From the NCBI GenBank assembly GCA_963457665.1, contig OY735237.1, positions 7,152,297 through 7,216,296 of the forward strand: a stretch of 64,000 nucleotides of DNA, written 5' to 3'. Each line of letters starts with the position of its first letter. Within the stretch, counting starts at the first letter, position 1. This document shows, in pieces, positions 46,146-57,421 of the stretch. The DNA comes from Thysanoteuthis rhombus (taxonomy: Eukaryota > Mollusca > Cephalopoda > Oegopsida > Thysanoteuthidae). The notes under the pieces are model-generated. The model saw only the letters and a list, made by a program, of their open reading frames with translations, had not been told where the DNA came from and searched no databases. Both the position numbers and the translations under genes were made by a program.

Positions 46146-46571
46146 GAGCTGTCATCAAATCTATCTACAGTTTCTTCAGTTTTATTCCTTCAGTTTTCTA
46201 GCTGAGTGGTTATGTAAGTATGTATCACAAGTGCAAGCCGCATAATTGGAATTACAGGGCTGAAAATGTACTCATTATTATGTATAAAAAAAAGTGTCTT
46301 GAGAATTAACTCATAGATTTTTAGTGGAAAGTTCAATTTGCAATGTAAGTTCAAGTTAAATTGGTCCCTTGATTTGTGAACAGAAGCATTCTCACTCACT
46401 TTTTGAGAGTTCAGACTTTTTAATGATCACTTCCCAACAGAAGGAGAGTGAAGTAACTTATCCATTGATTAACTGTTCATTAGTTTTTTCTATTGATTAC
46501 CCTAACGTGGTACACTACTAATTAACGTTGTTCACGAGACGGCTTTTTATTGAAAGACTTTCTGGACCTGC
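46146..46571 (+). repeat. Repeat family A, copy 12 (5' end eroded)
   Basis: The recognisable part runs from CAGTTTTCTAGCTGAGTGG through TTCAATTTGCAATG, TTCAAGTTAAATTGG and GATTACCCTAACGTGG to CACGAGACGGCTTTTTATTG, GGACCTG. The first ~45 bp are poorly conserved. Confidence 0.8.
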
Positions 46572-47517
46572 TTAATTTTTCTCTACTCTTAAAAAAATAG
46601 TTTTCGTTATAAACATGTACAGTGAGAAAATTATTTCTAAAAATTCAATACAAAGTTCTAAAACTGTTTTCTGTTATATTTTGTGTCACTTCTGATTTTC
46701 TTTATATATTTTTTGGATATCCAAAAAACACGAATAAAATAAAACGCTCAAGAAATGAGTTAATTTATGCTTCTTCCACCAGACACAAAATTAATTATGC
46801 ATATAATTATACGCACAAAGGGGAATAAAATAACTAAGAATTGCTGCGTCTGCGTCAAAATTCACGCAACTATTTCAGTCACAAAGCAGAAATTTTACAA
46901 AAAAGCAAAAACCGAAAAGAAAGATTTTTTTCTGCGCTCACTGACAGGAGAATGTATGCAAAAGGTTCCTCTCTGGACGATTAGGGATGAGAAAAGTAGA
47001 GAAAGAAGAAAAAAAGAAAATAGTTATAGTGATAATTAAAAAAAAGGATGGAAAAGCAATGAATTCTAATTAAAAGGATCTGTTTAGTGACACCAGATAA
47101 TACAATCTAGCGTCCATAGCTTTCCATTCTCTCTTTCTCTCGTTTCTCTCACTATTTCTCTCCTTCTTTAATTGATTTATGACATAAGAATAGAATCCCC
47201 TGCTGCCCATTCCCTTCTCTTTCTATACATCATTTTAAACTTTTCACTTTTTAGTCTCAACTTGATATCTGAACATGTCATTGTGATGAGAATAAAGTAA
47301 ACCCTGAAGGAGTTTGACAAAATTGTCGTATTATGTTCCATTGGTATTACTTACAAGCCAGCAGGTTAGGGTTAACTCTTCTACAAGCAAGAACAATGCT
47401 ACACAGAATACAAGGACTATAAATGTCCTGTTGCAGATAGTTTCTTATATATACGTAGGCTACCTCCTTTACGTACAGTACCCCCTCTCCCTTTTACAAT
47501 GAATGAGAGAGAGTGCA
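46572..47517. other. No gene seen
   Basis: AT-rich. Frames at 46622 and 46767 have low-complexity Lys-rich translations and no domain. Confidence 0.5.
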
Positions 47518-47520
47518 GAC

Positions 47521-47562
<42 letters not shown>

Positions 47563-47569
47563 TTGTGTC
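47518..47569. repeat. Palindrome around (TA)n
   Basis: GACACAATA on the left and TATTGTGTC on the right are exact reverse complements flanking about 34 bp of TA. Confidence 0.9.
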
Positions 47570-47624
47570 ATCCACAGACAGCTGTTTTGTTGTTTTACAA
47601 CTCTTCAGTGTGGCTACAGACTAT

Positions 47625-47725
47625 CCATTATACCATCCAGTGCCACGAGGTAGGATCAAAACCTTTGTCTAAGACCCAGAGGCTAGCATCTTATCTCTGC
47701 CCTACGCAGAACTGGATGGTCAGTA
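47625..47725 (-). repeat. tRNA-like SINE head
   Basis: On the minus strand GGGCAGAGATAAGATGCTAG (A-box region) is followed about 20 nt later by AAAGGTTTTGATCCTACC, a degenerate B box. Not a closed cloverleaf. Confidence 0.4.
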
Positions 47726-48296
47726 AGGTTGAATTTAAGTGATATATTCACTCATGCATGCTCTATTCCTAAGTTGAAAGAGCATTGCATATAATAACTA
47801 CATTTTGGACGTTATTTTTCGTTTTATTTTTGTTGCGATCATTATTTTTGATTCAGACGTTTTAACAGGGATTAGTTTGAAAACTTAATTGGAAACCAAT
47901 AGTTTTATTTAAACACAAACATAATAAAAATGTACGTACAACATGGTAGGTTTTTTTTAACAGATTCTGATCTTTTTCTTGCTTTTTGAAGGAAGGTTCT
48001 GAGCAGAACGTTTATTTCTATTTTTTCCTGTTCACAAGTTCACGAACATTGAAGTTTCATTTCAGTCTTTCTTTTCCTCTTTTCTCAGGCACAATAATCT
48101 TTACGTCTTTTCCCTTTTTATTTATCAATCTAATTTGAACAAAATGTTGAACTCTTTTATTGGGAACAACAATGCTACATACATAGATACATACAATGTG
48201 AGAGCGATAAGTGAATTATCCTGATGCAGAGAGTCTCAATTTTATGCCGACTGCCTTCTCTATGGGTAGTACTTCAGGTCATGTGCTAGCATAAAC
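47726..48296. other. No gene seen
   Basis: AT-rich, unrecognised. Confidence 0.5.
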
Positions 48297-48871
48297 CAGT
48301 TGTCTTAAAACTTTGACTGTGCGGGGAACTCTTCAATAATAGAATTTTCTGGGGACCCACTTCAAAGAAATAAACAAACAAACAAAAAAACAATATTCCA
48401 TTCTACTTTAAACATTTACAGATGTATGTAACTATGGGATTTTGGCCTTGTTTATGGAATTATTCGAATGTGTATAAGTCCAAGTAGAAAGTACGTGCAC
48501 AAATGGAAGAGTGAGAACGATGCTCACTGAGGGAAAATAGACATATGAACGACTATTGACTGAACAGCATATGTGTTACGTGAATAACCAAGATAAGTCA
48601 TACGGAACCCTGAGGTTCTGCGGAGCACAATTGGGATAAATAACTAAGATGTTTCTAATTAAAAAGATAAAATGTTAATTTTTTTCTTGTATATAAAAAA
48701 ATGTCGTTCGTGTTAAAGAAATAGAGGAAATCATGTCACAGCCGTAAAGGAATCGTTTGAGAAATAAAGAATTGTTAAGAATATTGTGAGATCATCACTT
48801 TGTTTCATGGAATCCCCGGAAAGGTCGAGCGGAAACCCAGGGTTCTGCGAGACACGGGTGGAATAATGCTG
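48297..48871 (+). mobile_element. Non-autonomous hAT element, copy 2
   Basis: Ends CAGTTGTCTTAAAACTTTG...GGGTGGAATAATGCTG. Internal GGGATTTTGGCCTTGTTTATG, CGACTATTGACTGAACAGC, CAGCCGTAAAGGAATCGTTT and GGAATCCCCGGAAAGGTCG align with copy 1 at 17174. More diverged; flanking 8-mers GCATAAAC and ACCTAAGC match weakly. An internal duplicate of the ending (CCTGAGGTTCTGCGGAGCAC at about 48610) suggests a partial tandem duplication. Confidence 0.75.
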
Positions 48872-49353
48872 ACCTAAGCCAATTACGCCAAAAGCAATCA
48901 AGAACATGAGGAAATTTAGTTATTGATGAATAGTCCGAAGTGATAAAGACTAAAAGGTGAATAACTCTTTAATTGTTCAAGGAACTCTGGAATCATCAAG
49001 GAATGCAGCGTTTCAAGGCACGTTTGGCTTGGAGGCCATGGATTGTTAATAAAAGTTATGATTGCTTCACTGACTTGAATAATCAGATATCACATATATA
49101 AATGCATAAACAAAGTAAAACCTTGAAAACATTAAGTGAGTACATGCCTCTACAAATGACATTTTCACTAAAAAAATGAATGAAACTCAGTTCATGTATA
49201 GCTACGACGCTAGGAAATTTAATTGCAAAAAGGATTCCTGAATCCACCTAGAATTTAATCACCTCTTTCTCAGCTCATAGCCCGACCTGATGAAAGCCAA
49301 TGAAAGATACCACTCCCAAGTGAAATATCGTTACTGGGAGGAAGAAGAAGACC
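48872..49353. other. No gene; family F fragment at 49230-49300
   Basis: GGATTCCTGAATCCACCTAG, AATTTAATCACCTCTTTC and CTCATAGCCCGACC match F in reverse. Otherwise unrecognised. Confidence 0.45.
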
Positions 49354-49490
49354 TTGCCTCGTACCGACAAGATTCTAAAACATGAGATAAACAACCCTAC
49401 TATCTCAGCAATTGCATTGAAGAGAAAGTTCATTGTTCTCCTGCAGAACGTCACTGGGAGGACAATAAAACATCTTTTACAAAAGGTTTC
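49354..49490 (+). mobile_element. Tc1/mariner transposase fragment (DNA-binding domain)
   Basis: One frame reads LPRTDKILKHEINNPTISAI, ALKRKFIVLLQNVTGRTIKH, LLQK, closely following the Tc1-family second helix-turn-helix pattern (RTDR.I...I..NP..SA..L...F....NVS.RTIQ.RLQ). It then stops. No DDE catalytic region or terminal inverted repeats were found, so it is a short remnant. Confidence 0.6.
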
Positions 49491-49815
49491 ATCAGTTTGT
49501 TAACTGCTTTACTTGAACTCTAATATTTTGCGCCACAAGAATCACAGAAACTTCTCCCTTCATCTGGGTCAAGGCATTAGATTCCTCTTCAGGTGTAAGC
49601 TTACGTCATTCCATGGCAGCACCCAGAAGCAGAGTTATAGCACCCCAAAAGCAGCTAAAATTGTCTTCTCATATATATATATATATGTAGCTCTCGGTAC
49701 GCTGATAGCTTTATTTTGATTTTTTCTTTGATATCTTTTACGGCCACGGTATATTACTCACCTGGGTTGAAATACTCGCAGTCAGGACTTCTAGACAGAG
49801 ATGTTACCATATGTT

Positions 49816-49819
<4 letters not shown>
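49491..49819. other. No gene seen
   Basis: May include more of the decayed Tc1 copy, but no motif is readable. Short (TA)n at 49671-49686. Confidence 0.4.
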
Positions 49820-49872
<53 letters not shown>

Positions 49873-50200
49873 AGAGAGAGAAGGTGTGTGTGAAAGCAGT
49901 ACCCCTCTTATAGACCATCCTACTGTTACCATCTGTTTTGAGAGAGAGAGAGAGAGAAGGAGGAGGGGTGTGTGAAAGAAATGCCCCTCTTATAGACATA
50001 AGGAGAAAAAGATAGCGAAAGAAAGACAGAGATAGAGGTGAAAGTAAAATTCAAACTTCTAACGGAAAATCCAGATCAGTCAAATTTCAAGCAGATCGCA
50101 GCTTGCATGATTCGATCTATCAAAGTATTGAACAAGTTTCTCGGGAACAGGAACAGGAAACGAGTAACAGATGATGATGATAATGATGATGGTGATAAAT
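49820..50200 (+). repeat. (TA)n, GA tracts and repeat family H, copy 2
   Basis: (TA)n to 49868. Then the phrase GTGTGTGAAAG..(G/A)TGCCCCTCTTATAGAC occurs twice (about 49885 and 49967), each after a GA run: a local ~80-bp duplication. Then CAAACTTCTAACGG, TTTCAAGCAGATCGCAGC, CAAAGTATTGAACAAG, TCTCGGGAACAGGAACAGG and ACAGATGATGATGATAATG with a TGA tail, matching copy 1 at about 85 per cent. Confidence 0.7.
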
Positions 50201-50329
50201 ACGAAAGATAACATTATGCAACTTTGTCTTCACTTTTTTTTTCTGTTCGTGGGTAATAAGCGTTATTTTTTGATTGATTATATCTAAAAGGTAAAGGAAA
50301 TATTAATTGTCCCCGTCAAATTTTGTTTT
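50201..50329. other. Spacer, nothing seen
   Basis: AT-rich. Confidence 0.4.
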
Positions 50330-50975
50330 GCAACCTGGACAGCGATACTTCGAAATCTACTAATTTCTTAATGGATAAGAGGAAAATTTGCACATTTACA
50401 ATCACATAAAGAAAAACAGTTACGGACAAAAAAGTCGCTATCATAGTCATAAGGGAAGTTTGGAAGGTATGATAGCTATTTTCCATACTTTTTACACATA
50501 CGTAACAATAATCAACGCACAACTCAAGTGCAAAAACCACTTTGTGCAATGGTATGTGAAGTGTCTGATCGAAAATAAGTAAATTTCAAACCATTCGCTC
50601 TCATAGTCACAAAAGAAAACTATGAAGGGTATAATAACCATTTTCTATACTTTTTACAAAAGCAGAATCTGAATTGAACAATAGTCCATCTCCATACTTT
50701 TTACACATAAAGAATCAGAAAATAACACTCACTACTCAAAATATTGTGTTGCACAGTGTTATGTGAAGTGTCCAATTGAAAATAAGTAGATTTCAAATTA
50801 TCACTGTTATGGTCACAAAAGCAAAGTTTAAAGGGAATAATAGTTATTTTTATACTTCCTACAAAAGCAAAGTTTGAATGGAATTATAGCCATTTTCTAT
50901 AATTTTCACTCATAAAGAATCAGAAAAAAAGCACTCTCTACCCAAGAACAAAGATCACGCTGTATTTTGGCAATC
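50330..50975 (+). repeat. Repeat family G, degenerate tandem array (3-4 units)
   Basis: Recurring order: GAAAATAAGTA(A/G)ATTTCAAA, (T/A)AGTCACAAAAG, GAAGGGTATAATAACCATTT, ATACTTTTTAC, ACATAAAGAATCAGAAAA, TAACACTCACTAC. Units of about 150-190 bp. Single related copies lie near 34600, 54085 and 63540. Confidence 0.65.
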
Positions 50976-51199
50976 AATGCGAGCCTTTACATCTAATGCT
51001 TCCATACATTGACAAATAAGAACGGTTATTCAATAGTTCGACTTAGGGTCTTGTTGTAATCCGGTAATAGTTTACTAGGTGTTTTTTTTTTGTTACAAAG
51101 TATCTATTTATGTAGATACAGTCAGTCATCGAATTATTAGTCAATATACTTGGATGTCTATAATATTACTTTGCTTGTTCCAACCCGAAGCAAATGTTG
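50976..51199. other. Nothing recognised
   Basis: AT-rich spacer. Confidence 0.4.
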
Positions 51200-51595
51200 A
51201 GCTTCCCTTATTGACTTAAGGAAAAGGTTGAGAGGAGAGAAAATAAATTTAGGTAGTTCACCAACGGTTTCGGGAGAGAAATGGCTGAAAGGAAAGTGAA
51301 TATTGCAGGAGTGTAGAAAGAGAGAGGGGAGATAAAGTTTGGTAGTTTACTGATGGATGTAAGGGAACGATGAGATGCGGAGGAAGATGGAAAAATAGGT
51401 CGTATAATGAGAGGGCAGGAACAGAGAAGACAGAAATAAGTCAGACTGTTTAATAAGAGGGTTAGAAAAGATTGGAGAGGCAAGAAAGTTAGGTAGTTAA
51501 TCGAGAGGGTTAGGAAGCTTTTTGCACGTGAAACGAATCTAGGTTTATGAAACATTTAGATGAAAACATGGACGAGCGACGAATATTTCATCATT
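51200..51595 (+). repeat. Repeat family C, copy 2, internally repetitive
   Basis: TTTAGGTAGTTCACCAACGG, TTTGGTAGTTTACTGATGG and TTAGGTAGTTAATCGAGAGG are degenerate internal repeats. It ends AACATTTAGATGAAAACATG, GACGAGCGACGAATATTT. The 115-codon minus frame over it is an artefact of the purine-rich repeat. Confidence 0.65.
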
Positions 51596-51774
51596 TCTTG
51601 GTGCAATTTTGAAACTGAATAAAGATGTGGAAAGATTTGTGGAATGTATCAGATAACCTCTGCACTCGCTGTATATCACATAATTCCTGAGTTATTTAAG
51701 CTTCCTGCCTGCAACTCCTACACTTAGTTCTCTCGGCATAGTTTCATCTCTCTCTTTACACACACACATATATA
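51596..51774. other. Spacer, nothing seen
   Basis: No feature. Confidence 0.4.
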
Positions 51775-51788
51775 TATAGAGAGAGAGA

Positions 51789-51834
<46 letters not shown>

Positions 51835-51846
51835 TCTCTCTCTATA
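51775..51846. repeat. Palindrome around (TA)n
   Basis: TATAGAGAGAGAGATGCATA on the left and TATGCATCTCTCTCTATA on the right are reverse complements around about 40 bp of TA. Further CA/TA tracts follow to about 52030. Confidence 0.9.
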
Positions 51847-52327
51847 CCTTTCTATTCTTCTGCATATCTATATATAGATATATTTACATCTCTCTCTATC
51901 TATTTATAAACACATGCATATATTTTTACACACACACATGCATTACACACACATATATATATACACACACACATATATACACACACATATATATACACAC
52001 ACACACACATATATATATATATACATATATTCTAGAAAGCTTTAGAGCTTTAGATACTGAAAATCAAAACACGTTAAAAATATTTTGTGTCATTTCAGTC
52101 ATGCATTTCCCTAATATCTGTCAATGCAATTTATATTCTTATCATGGTAGTACATGTAAATTCTTTCTTGTTGGGATCATCAGTTGCCTACCATGTAAAT
52201 GTTTCGGGGATTTCAAAAATCTTGCTTCCATCAATTTGTTTTTTCCTTTAAAACAAAAGAGAAACAAAACCTTCCATCAGGTAGTATCACCCTAATGGAC
52301 TTTTCTATTGATATACTTCGACAATTT

Positions 52328-52358
<31 letters not shown>

Positions 52359-52657
52359 CAAACATCCTCCTGACCTATGATTGATCAGTTCATATATAGC
52401 CTCTATGCAGGGGAGATAGTTGTAAGTTTTAATTGTTCGTACTTTTGACTATTGTCTTTATATATGAAAACATGTCTACCGATCAAAAAATTACTTTAAT
52501 CCACTTCGAAACTTAATCAATACCCCCTTAGCCAGGTTCTGCCTTTTGAAGAAAATGCCTTCGACAAAATGTCATGGAAATCCTTTGAGAACCTTTTTGA
52601 GATATTGTATGGACCGTCGAGCAAATATATAAATGTTGAAAAAAAAAAAACGAAAAA
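51847..52657. other. No gene; CA/TA microsatellites and a family F fragment
   Basis: (CA)n/(TA)n alternation to 52030, (TA)n at 52332-52358. A family F fragment at 52555-52640 (TTCGACAAAATGTCATGG, TGAGATATTGTATGGACCG). Two overlapping short frames near 52101-52384 have no recognised domain. Confidence 0.5.
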
Positions 52658-53101
52658 AGGTCCGGTTTGTGTCTCAATAGAAACCAACACGTGTCGTGTT
52701 GCGTGTGATCAACTGAGAAATTAGGGAAAAGGGGTGATCAATTAATAAGTCACTATCACTTTTTGTTGGACAGGGATCACTACAAAAAAAAAATCAGATT
52801 TATCAAAAACCCAGCGGAATCAAAATAAGGGATCAATTTAGCATAAACACATTTTACCAATTAAACAGTCCCCAGTAAAAACCTATTTCGCGTGGGGATT
52901 TGAGAAAAAAAAAAAGAGTGATAAGGAGTGAATCTCGAAATTTTCAGCCTTGTACCTCCAATAGGGCGGCCTATACATGCGATACATACATACATACGTA
53001 CATACATACATACGTATATACATACATACATAGCCAGCCAGAAGGACCAACTTCAAATCTATGCGGACAGAATTGGTTATAGTTTTGGTCGACTGTTTCT
53101 A
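52658..53101 (-). repeat. Repeat family A, copy 13
   Basis: Starts GGTCCGGTTTGTGTCTCAAT, AGAAACCAACACGTGTCG, AAGGGGTGATCAATTAATA; ends GTTTTGGTCGACTGTTTCTA. Flanks AAATATATAAATGTTG+A-run (left) and AAATATCTCAATA+A-run (right) align over about 25 bp, a probable target duplication. An internal CATACATA expansion lies at 52985-53030. Confidence 0.85.
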
Positions 53102-54084
53102 AAAATATCTCAATAAAAAAAAATTTCTGGGTTCAATCCAAAAGTTACCCAATTCTCATTGCCCTACGTTCCAGAAAAATTAATTGAAATACATTAAGAA
53201 TGTTAGAAGACTGTCAGGCATGAGTGAATATGCTACCTCTTCTAACTTGTTTGGCAAAGGTAAATAACATTCCTTCCCGACATTACAGGCAATCAAGGAA
53301 AAGGATTAATTTGATTCTTTATAATAAATCACCTCAACAACGGAATTATTCTTTACTCAGCCAGCGCTTCACAACATATCAATTTTCAATAACGCCAGGG
53401 AACACGATTTCTGGCCTTGGGTAGCGAGAGTTATTTTTGTAATTGCTTCTATACAAACGAATGTCAATTACCTTCAAACTTTTATTTTGCTGCTGGGAAA
53501 GTATGTAAATTCGCTCTTATTTGGCCAAGTGTTTAAATCAAAGAGAAATATCAAATCATATAATGTTTATGCTTTAAATCAGTTTCAAATTGAAATTAAA
53601 GACATTAATCAAAAGATAGATTAATACGACAAGGTGGTGCCAATCCTCAACAAGCTGAGTGTCCACTATAGACACCGTAAGGAATTGACAAACGTCCAGA
53701 GAAATTCAAGCGGATTTATGTGAGACATATAAAAATTTGATATGCCTTCAAGAGAATCTAACACGGAAGATGCTTTGCACGGGAACACCATCAACATGTC
53801 ACAAGTATGGAAGGACATTAGAGATATTTTCAGACAGATGATTGTATTTTTATCCATCGAGATAACCTGGTAAATAATTTAGTTGAATGCACTGAGAAAA
53901 ATAGAATAAAAGGTTTACAAGATTTGAAAAATTCCGAACTAAATTCAATATGGATGCTTCTATTCTTGATAAACTTCTGCATCTACTCACCTGAACACAG
54001 GTAAAGAACAAAACTGATCAAAGCATTGGTAAAGGAACCAGAAGTTCTTTATATAATTGTTTTTCTCACTTTATGTGATTGAAA
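53102..54084. other. No gene; possibly coding-derived stretch 53640-53960
   Basis: A + strand reading across frames gives KLSVHYRHRKELTNVQRNSS and INMSQVWKDIRDIFRQMIV, protein-like in composition, reminiscent of a decayed transposase or retroelement, but I cannot assign a family. Confidence 0.3.
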
Positions 54085-54210
54085 ATATGCAAAGTTATCC
54101 ATCTTAAGATAAGTTGATTTAAAATGATCCCTATTCTGGTCACAAAAGCAAAGTGTGAAAGGAATAATTGACATTTTTTTACACTTTTTAGACATTATCT
54201 TTTCGAAAAT
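54085..54210 (+). repeat. Repeat family G, single copy
   Basis: AAGATAAGTTGATTTAAAAT, TCTGGTCACAAAAGCAAAGT and GTGAAAGGAATAATTGACAT match the 50 kb array. Directly followed by family A copy 14. Confidence 0.6.
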
Positions 54211-54667
54211 AGGTCTAGTTAGTCACTCATCAGAAACCGTCACGTGACCATTGTCTTTTGGCAGCATGCCATGTTGCGAGTGATCAATTAAAAAACTGAC
54301 AACGGAGGTAATAAATGAATGTTACTTCTCCTGCATTTCAGTGATCACTAAAAAAAGTCTGAATCTTAAAAAACAAAAAAAAACAAAAAACACGCGTGAA
54401 TGCTATTAGAAACAAATAAAAGAATCAATTTAGCATAAACTCACATTGCATCTTGACACCTATCCCAATCAGAAACCCATTAAGAGGAGAGATTTTCATA
54501 AAAACAGAATATGTTTCTGTTGATATGATAGAAATTTAATGTTGAAATTTTCGGTCTTCTGGTTCTATTAGTGTGTCTCATTCACTTGATATATAAGTAG
54601 CCAGCAAGTCAGCCAGCCAGCTGAACCAACTTGAAAACTGAAGACAGTTTTGGTTGACGGTCTTCTA
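54211..54667 (-). repeat. Repeat family A, copy 14
   Basis: Starts AGGTCTAGTTAGTCACTCAT, CAGAAACCGTCACGTGACC, GGCAGCATGCCATGTTGC; ends TTTTGGTTGACGGTCTTCTA. Close to the family consensus at both ends. Confidence 0.88.
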
Positions 54668-54870
54668 CTAATACTTACCTAGGAACAAAAAAAGTAAAAG
54701 TACGATGCTCTGTTGCTGGGAAATTAACGAAGCATTTGATTAAGTAGATATTGATTCATGGCCTCTCTAAACCTTGTACATCAACTCGTAGGCATTTGTC
54801 TTGACGATGGTGTAAACGAGTAAACAGAAATAATTTATGACAACCATTCATGATTCCCTTAGTTAATCAA
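54668..54870. other. Spacer, nothing seen
   Basis: No feature. Confidence 0.4.
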
Positions 54871-55256
54871 TGGTTAGTCACCCAATAAAAACTGACCAAT
54901 GCATTCACAGAAAGCCTCGTTGGAAGACATTAATAGGAAAAAATGAAAAAAGGTGATCAATTAATAATACAGTTCTGTCACTTTTTGTTGGATCCCTAAA
55001 AAGTCCGAATTTTCAAAAGACAAGCATGGAAACAGCTAGGTGAAAACTAAATGATAAATTCACGGCAATCTCACAATGTAAAATCGAGCCTCAGTAAAAA
55101 ACCTAGTCACCGATTTTCTAGACGTAATAAGGAGTACATGTTTAAATCTCCAAACACTAACTACATTGGCACGGCCTGCACGCTCGACACAGATAGTTAG
55201 CCATCACTAAAAATCTGCCCCCCCCCCCAAAAAAAACTTACGTTGATAGTTTGGGG
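54871..55256 (-). repeat. Repeat family A, copy 15
   Basis: Starts TGGTTAGTCACCCAATAAAA, then GTGATCAATTAATAATACAG; ends near ACTTACGTTGATAGTTTGGG, where an RTE copy begins. More diverged, with a C9A6 run at about 55219-55234. Confidence 0.75.
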
Positions 55257-55966
55257 TGTATTACGGCGAATATCTGAGAAATCTAAGATTTGCAGACCAT
55301 ATTGTCCCTTTTGCAGAGACCCTCCACGATTTCCAACTAATGCTAAATGAACCGGATGAAGAAAGCAAGAAAGTTGGCCTTCACATGAACTTCAGCAAAA
55401 CAAAGTCATATACAGCAAACATATCAGAAATAAACACACAACGCTCACTATCAGAAATACAGAACTGGAGAAATTAAACCACTACATCTACCTAGAATAA
55501 CGAATCTACATGAAATCCTCGAAAAAAGAAAAAAATCAAGCAAGAATCACCCTATGGTGGCAAGGCTTTGGCAGAGCAAGCTGAACCTTCCAGAACAAGG
55601 GAACCCCATTCGTCCTAAAAACAAGAGTATACAACCAATGCATCTTCCCAATAGTCACTTATGGAGCTGAAAGATGGAACCTAACCAAGAGACTAGCCTT
55701 CAAACTGATAAGCATGCAACTTGCACAAAATAGAATCATACTTATCACAAGACAACACAATAGAATCTATCAGACAAATCAAATGGACAACACGACTCAC
55801 AATGTGTATCCTAGAGATCAAATGCATTACCGTGGCCGGCAGAATACGAGATGGAGAGACGAACTAGGCAAATACGGAAAGTATTGGCTTCGCAACGCCA
55901 TGATAAAGAGGTCTGACAAATCCTGGGGTAGGTCTACGTCTAACAACGGACGATAAAAGACTGATG
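55257..55966 (+). mobile_element. RTE-type LINE, longest fragment (RT palm to 3' tail)
   Basis: The first frame (55256-55477) reads LRNLRFADHIVPFAETLHDF and KKVGLHMNFSKTKSYTANIS: the reverse-transcriptase palm motif (family FADDI; the second catalytic Asp is His here) and the following NFSKTK motif. Then the usual 3' series: YIYLE, VYNQCIFPIVTYGAERWNLT, KRLAFKL, and the RQNTRWRDELGKYGKYWLRN end. A block around KWQWAGH is deleted. It ends GACTGATGATGATTG. Abuts family A copy 15. Confidence 0.92.
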
Positions 55967-56365
55967 ATGATTGATATCTTGGGTTATTACTTCAGTTTTA
56001 CGAGTAGTGTAATCTTGAAAACATTACACAACTTTTATGTTGATTTATCGGGTATTCATTTAGAGGCTTTTCTACTCTCATATTTTTGATTATAGATTAA
56101 ATGCTTAGATTAAAAAATGATGAAAATCTTAATGTGTTTTTTGACCAACTTTACGGGTTTACGGGGGACAAAAGTTTGGGGAACGCTGCTGTAGCAGGAG
56201 AACACAAGACTTTCGTGGTGATAACTATCATATCATCTTAATCAGTTTCCCATATGATCTCCGGTAATTCATGCAGTTGTCTGACATTCTTGTTACATGG
56301 CCTGTCCGTCGCTATTTGAGTTTTCTAATGGGATAAAAAGATGAATCATTATGCTGAAATCAGAC
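55967..56365 (+). mobile_element. hAT-like 3' end remnant (56100-56195) in otherwise empty DNA
   Basis: ACAAAAGTTTGGGGAACGCT then GCTGTAG resembles the right end of Charlie-type hAT elements (AAGTTTGGGAACC.CTG). No left end was found. Confidence 0.4.
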
Positions 56366-56490
56366 GGACTCTAAGAGTTGGCCTGATGGCTAACTTAATT
56401 GCGTATTTCCCAGTGACGCCAGCGTTCGAGCCTGAGTAGGAAAAACGATACTTCAAATGTTGATTTTTAAGGCAGCCAGACAGGCTATTA
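56366..56490 (+). repeat. tRNA-like SINE (family S2)
   Basis: GTTGGCCTGATGGCTAAC serves as the A-box region and AGCGTTCGAGCCTGAG as the B box (GTTCGAGCC at 56424-56432). The body TTCAAATGTTGATTTTTAAG matches 4742-4875. Confidence 0.6.
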
Positions 56491-57060
56491 CCACTTCGAA
56501 AATTGGCACTATCCAATATTCCTACTTATTTGTTCATGTATCACACGAATCCAAACTTACTGAATATCAAGGATACATTGCATTGGTTCAAAATGAGTTT
56601 TTTTTCAACTTCTAATAACAATGAGACTCCTAATTTATTCGTTCCTACTGTGGACGATTCCTATTCCGAAATAGGAGCAAGAGAAATAGTTGTTTCCCCG
56701 GTAATTGTTCCCAATTACCGTTTTCTCGGAAGCTATCTTGTGCAAAATAGGAGCTTTACATATATATGTATAACCCTGAGTCTTTCGTCTTTCTGACTCT
56801 TCAAAATATATCTCCGGAAACTGTCAATGAATTTCCACGAAATTTTGTGAAACAGTGGGACATTAAATAAGGAAGATTTGATTAAATTTTGCGGCAGATC
56901 CTGGAGTTCATTCCTGATTTTGCACCTGATGTTGGCAGAAGTATGCGCCCTCTGAATGTCTTCTAAGTTTTGGGGCATATCCACAATTTCGAGCCATTGA
57001 ATAAGGAAGATTTGATTGAAATTTGAGACATGCGCCCTCTGGGTTATTTCTAGTTCCTTT
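56491..57060. repeat. Dispersed repeat F with a local ~130-bp duplication (56800-57060)
   Basis: ATATCTCCGGAAACTGTCAA, TTCCACGAAATTTTGTG and AATAAGGAAGATTTGATTAA; then AATAAGGAAGATTTGATTGA and TGCGCCCTCTG recur at 57000-57045 (first at 56868 and 56945). The 130-codon minus frame 56733-57125 spans this repeat and is not supported as a gene. Confidence 0.5.
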
Positions 57061-57421
57061 TTGTCACGTACAACCTCAACTTCCAATGGACCTGAATCAG
57101 AGATCGAATTCCAAATGTATATCATCTATGATCAACCATTTTAATCACTGTTGTTTATATTGGCATGGAATTAAAGCTTTTCCTCTGACGGACATTAGGT
57201 CATAAATCGTTTAGTACTATGGTTCTCAAGTGTGCCACGTAATCTTTTTTTCAAATAAACAAATATCTATTTCTGGCCTTCCAGGGTTGCCAACTTAGAG
57301 ATTTCTTTCAGTTAATTTAAGTATAGATTTCACTTATTTCATTAAAAACCAGTTAATAACATTTTTCGACATCTATTCATTAAACCCCAAACGACGACAT
57401 TTAGATGAAAAAAATTTAAAC
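57061..57421. other. No gene; possible hAT and family D fragments
   Basis: CTATGGTTCTCAAGTGTGCC (57222) looks like a hAT left end. CCAGGGTTGCCAACTTAGAG (57281) resembles the start of family D. Confidence 0.35.

Noticed and set aside
51208-51555. 115-codon minus frame
   Set aside because: Lies in the purine-rich tandem part of repeat family C.
56733-57125. 130-codon minus frame
   Set aside because: Spans dispersed repeat F with a local duplication; no domain recognised.
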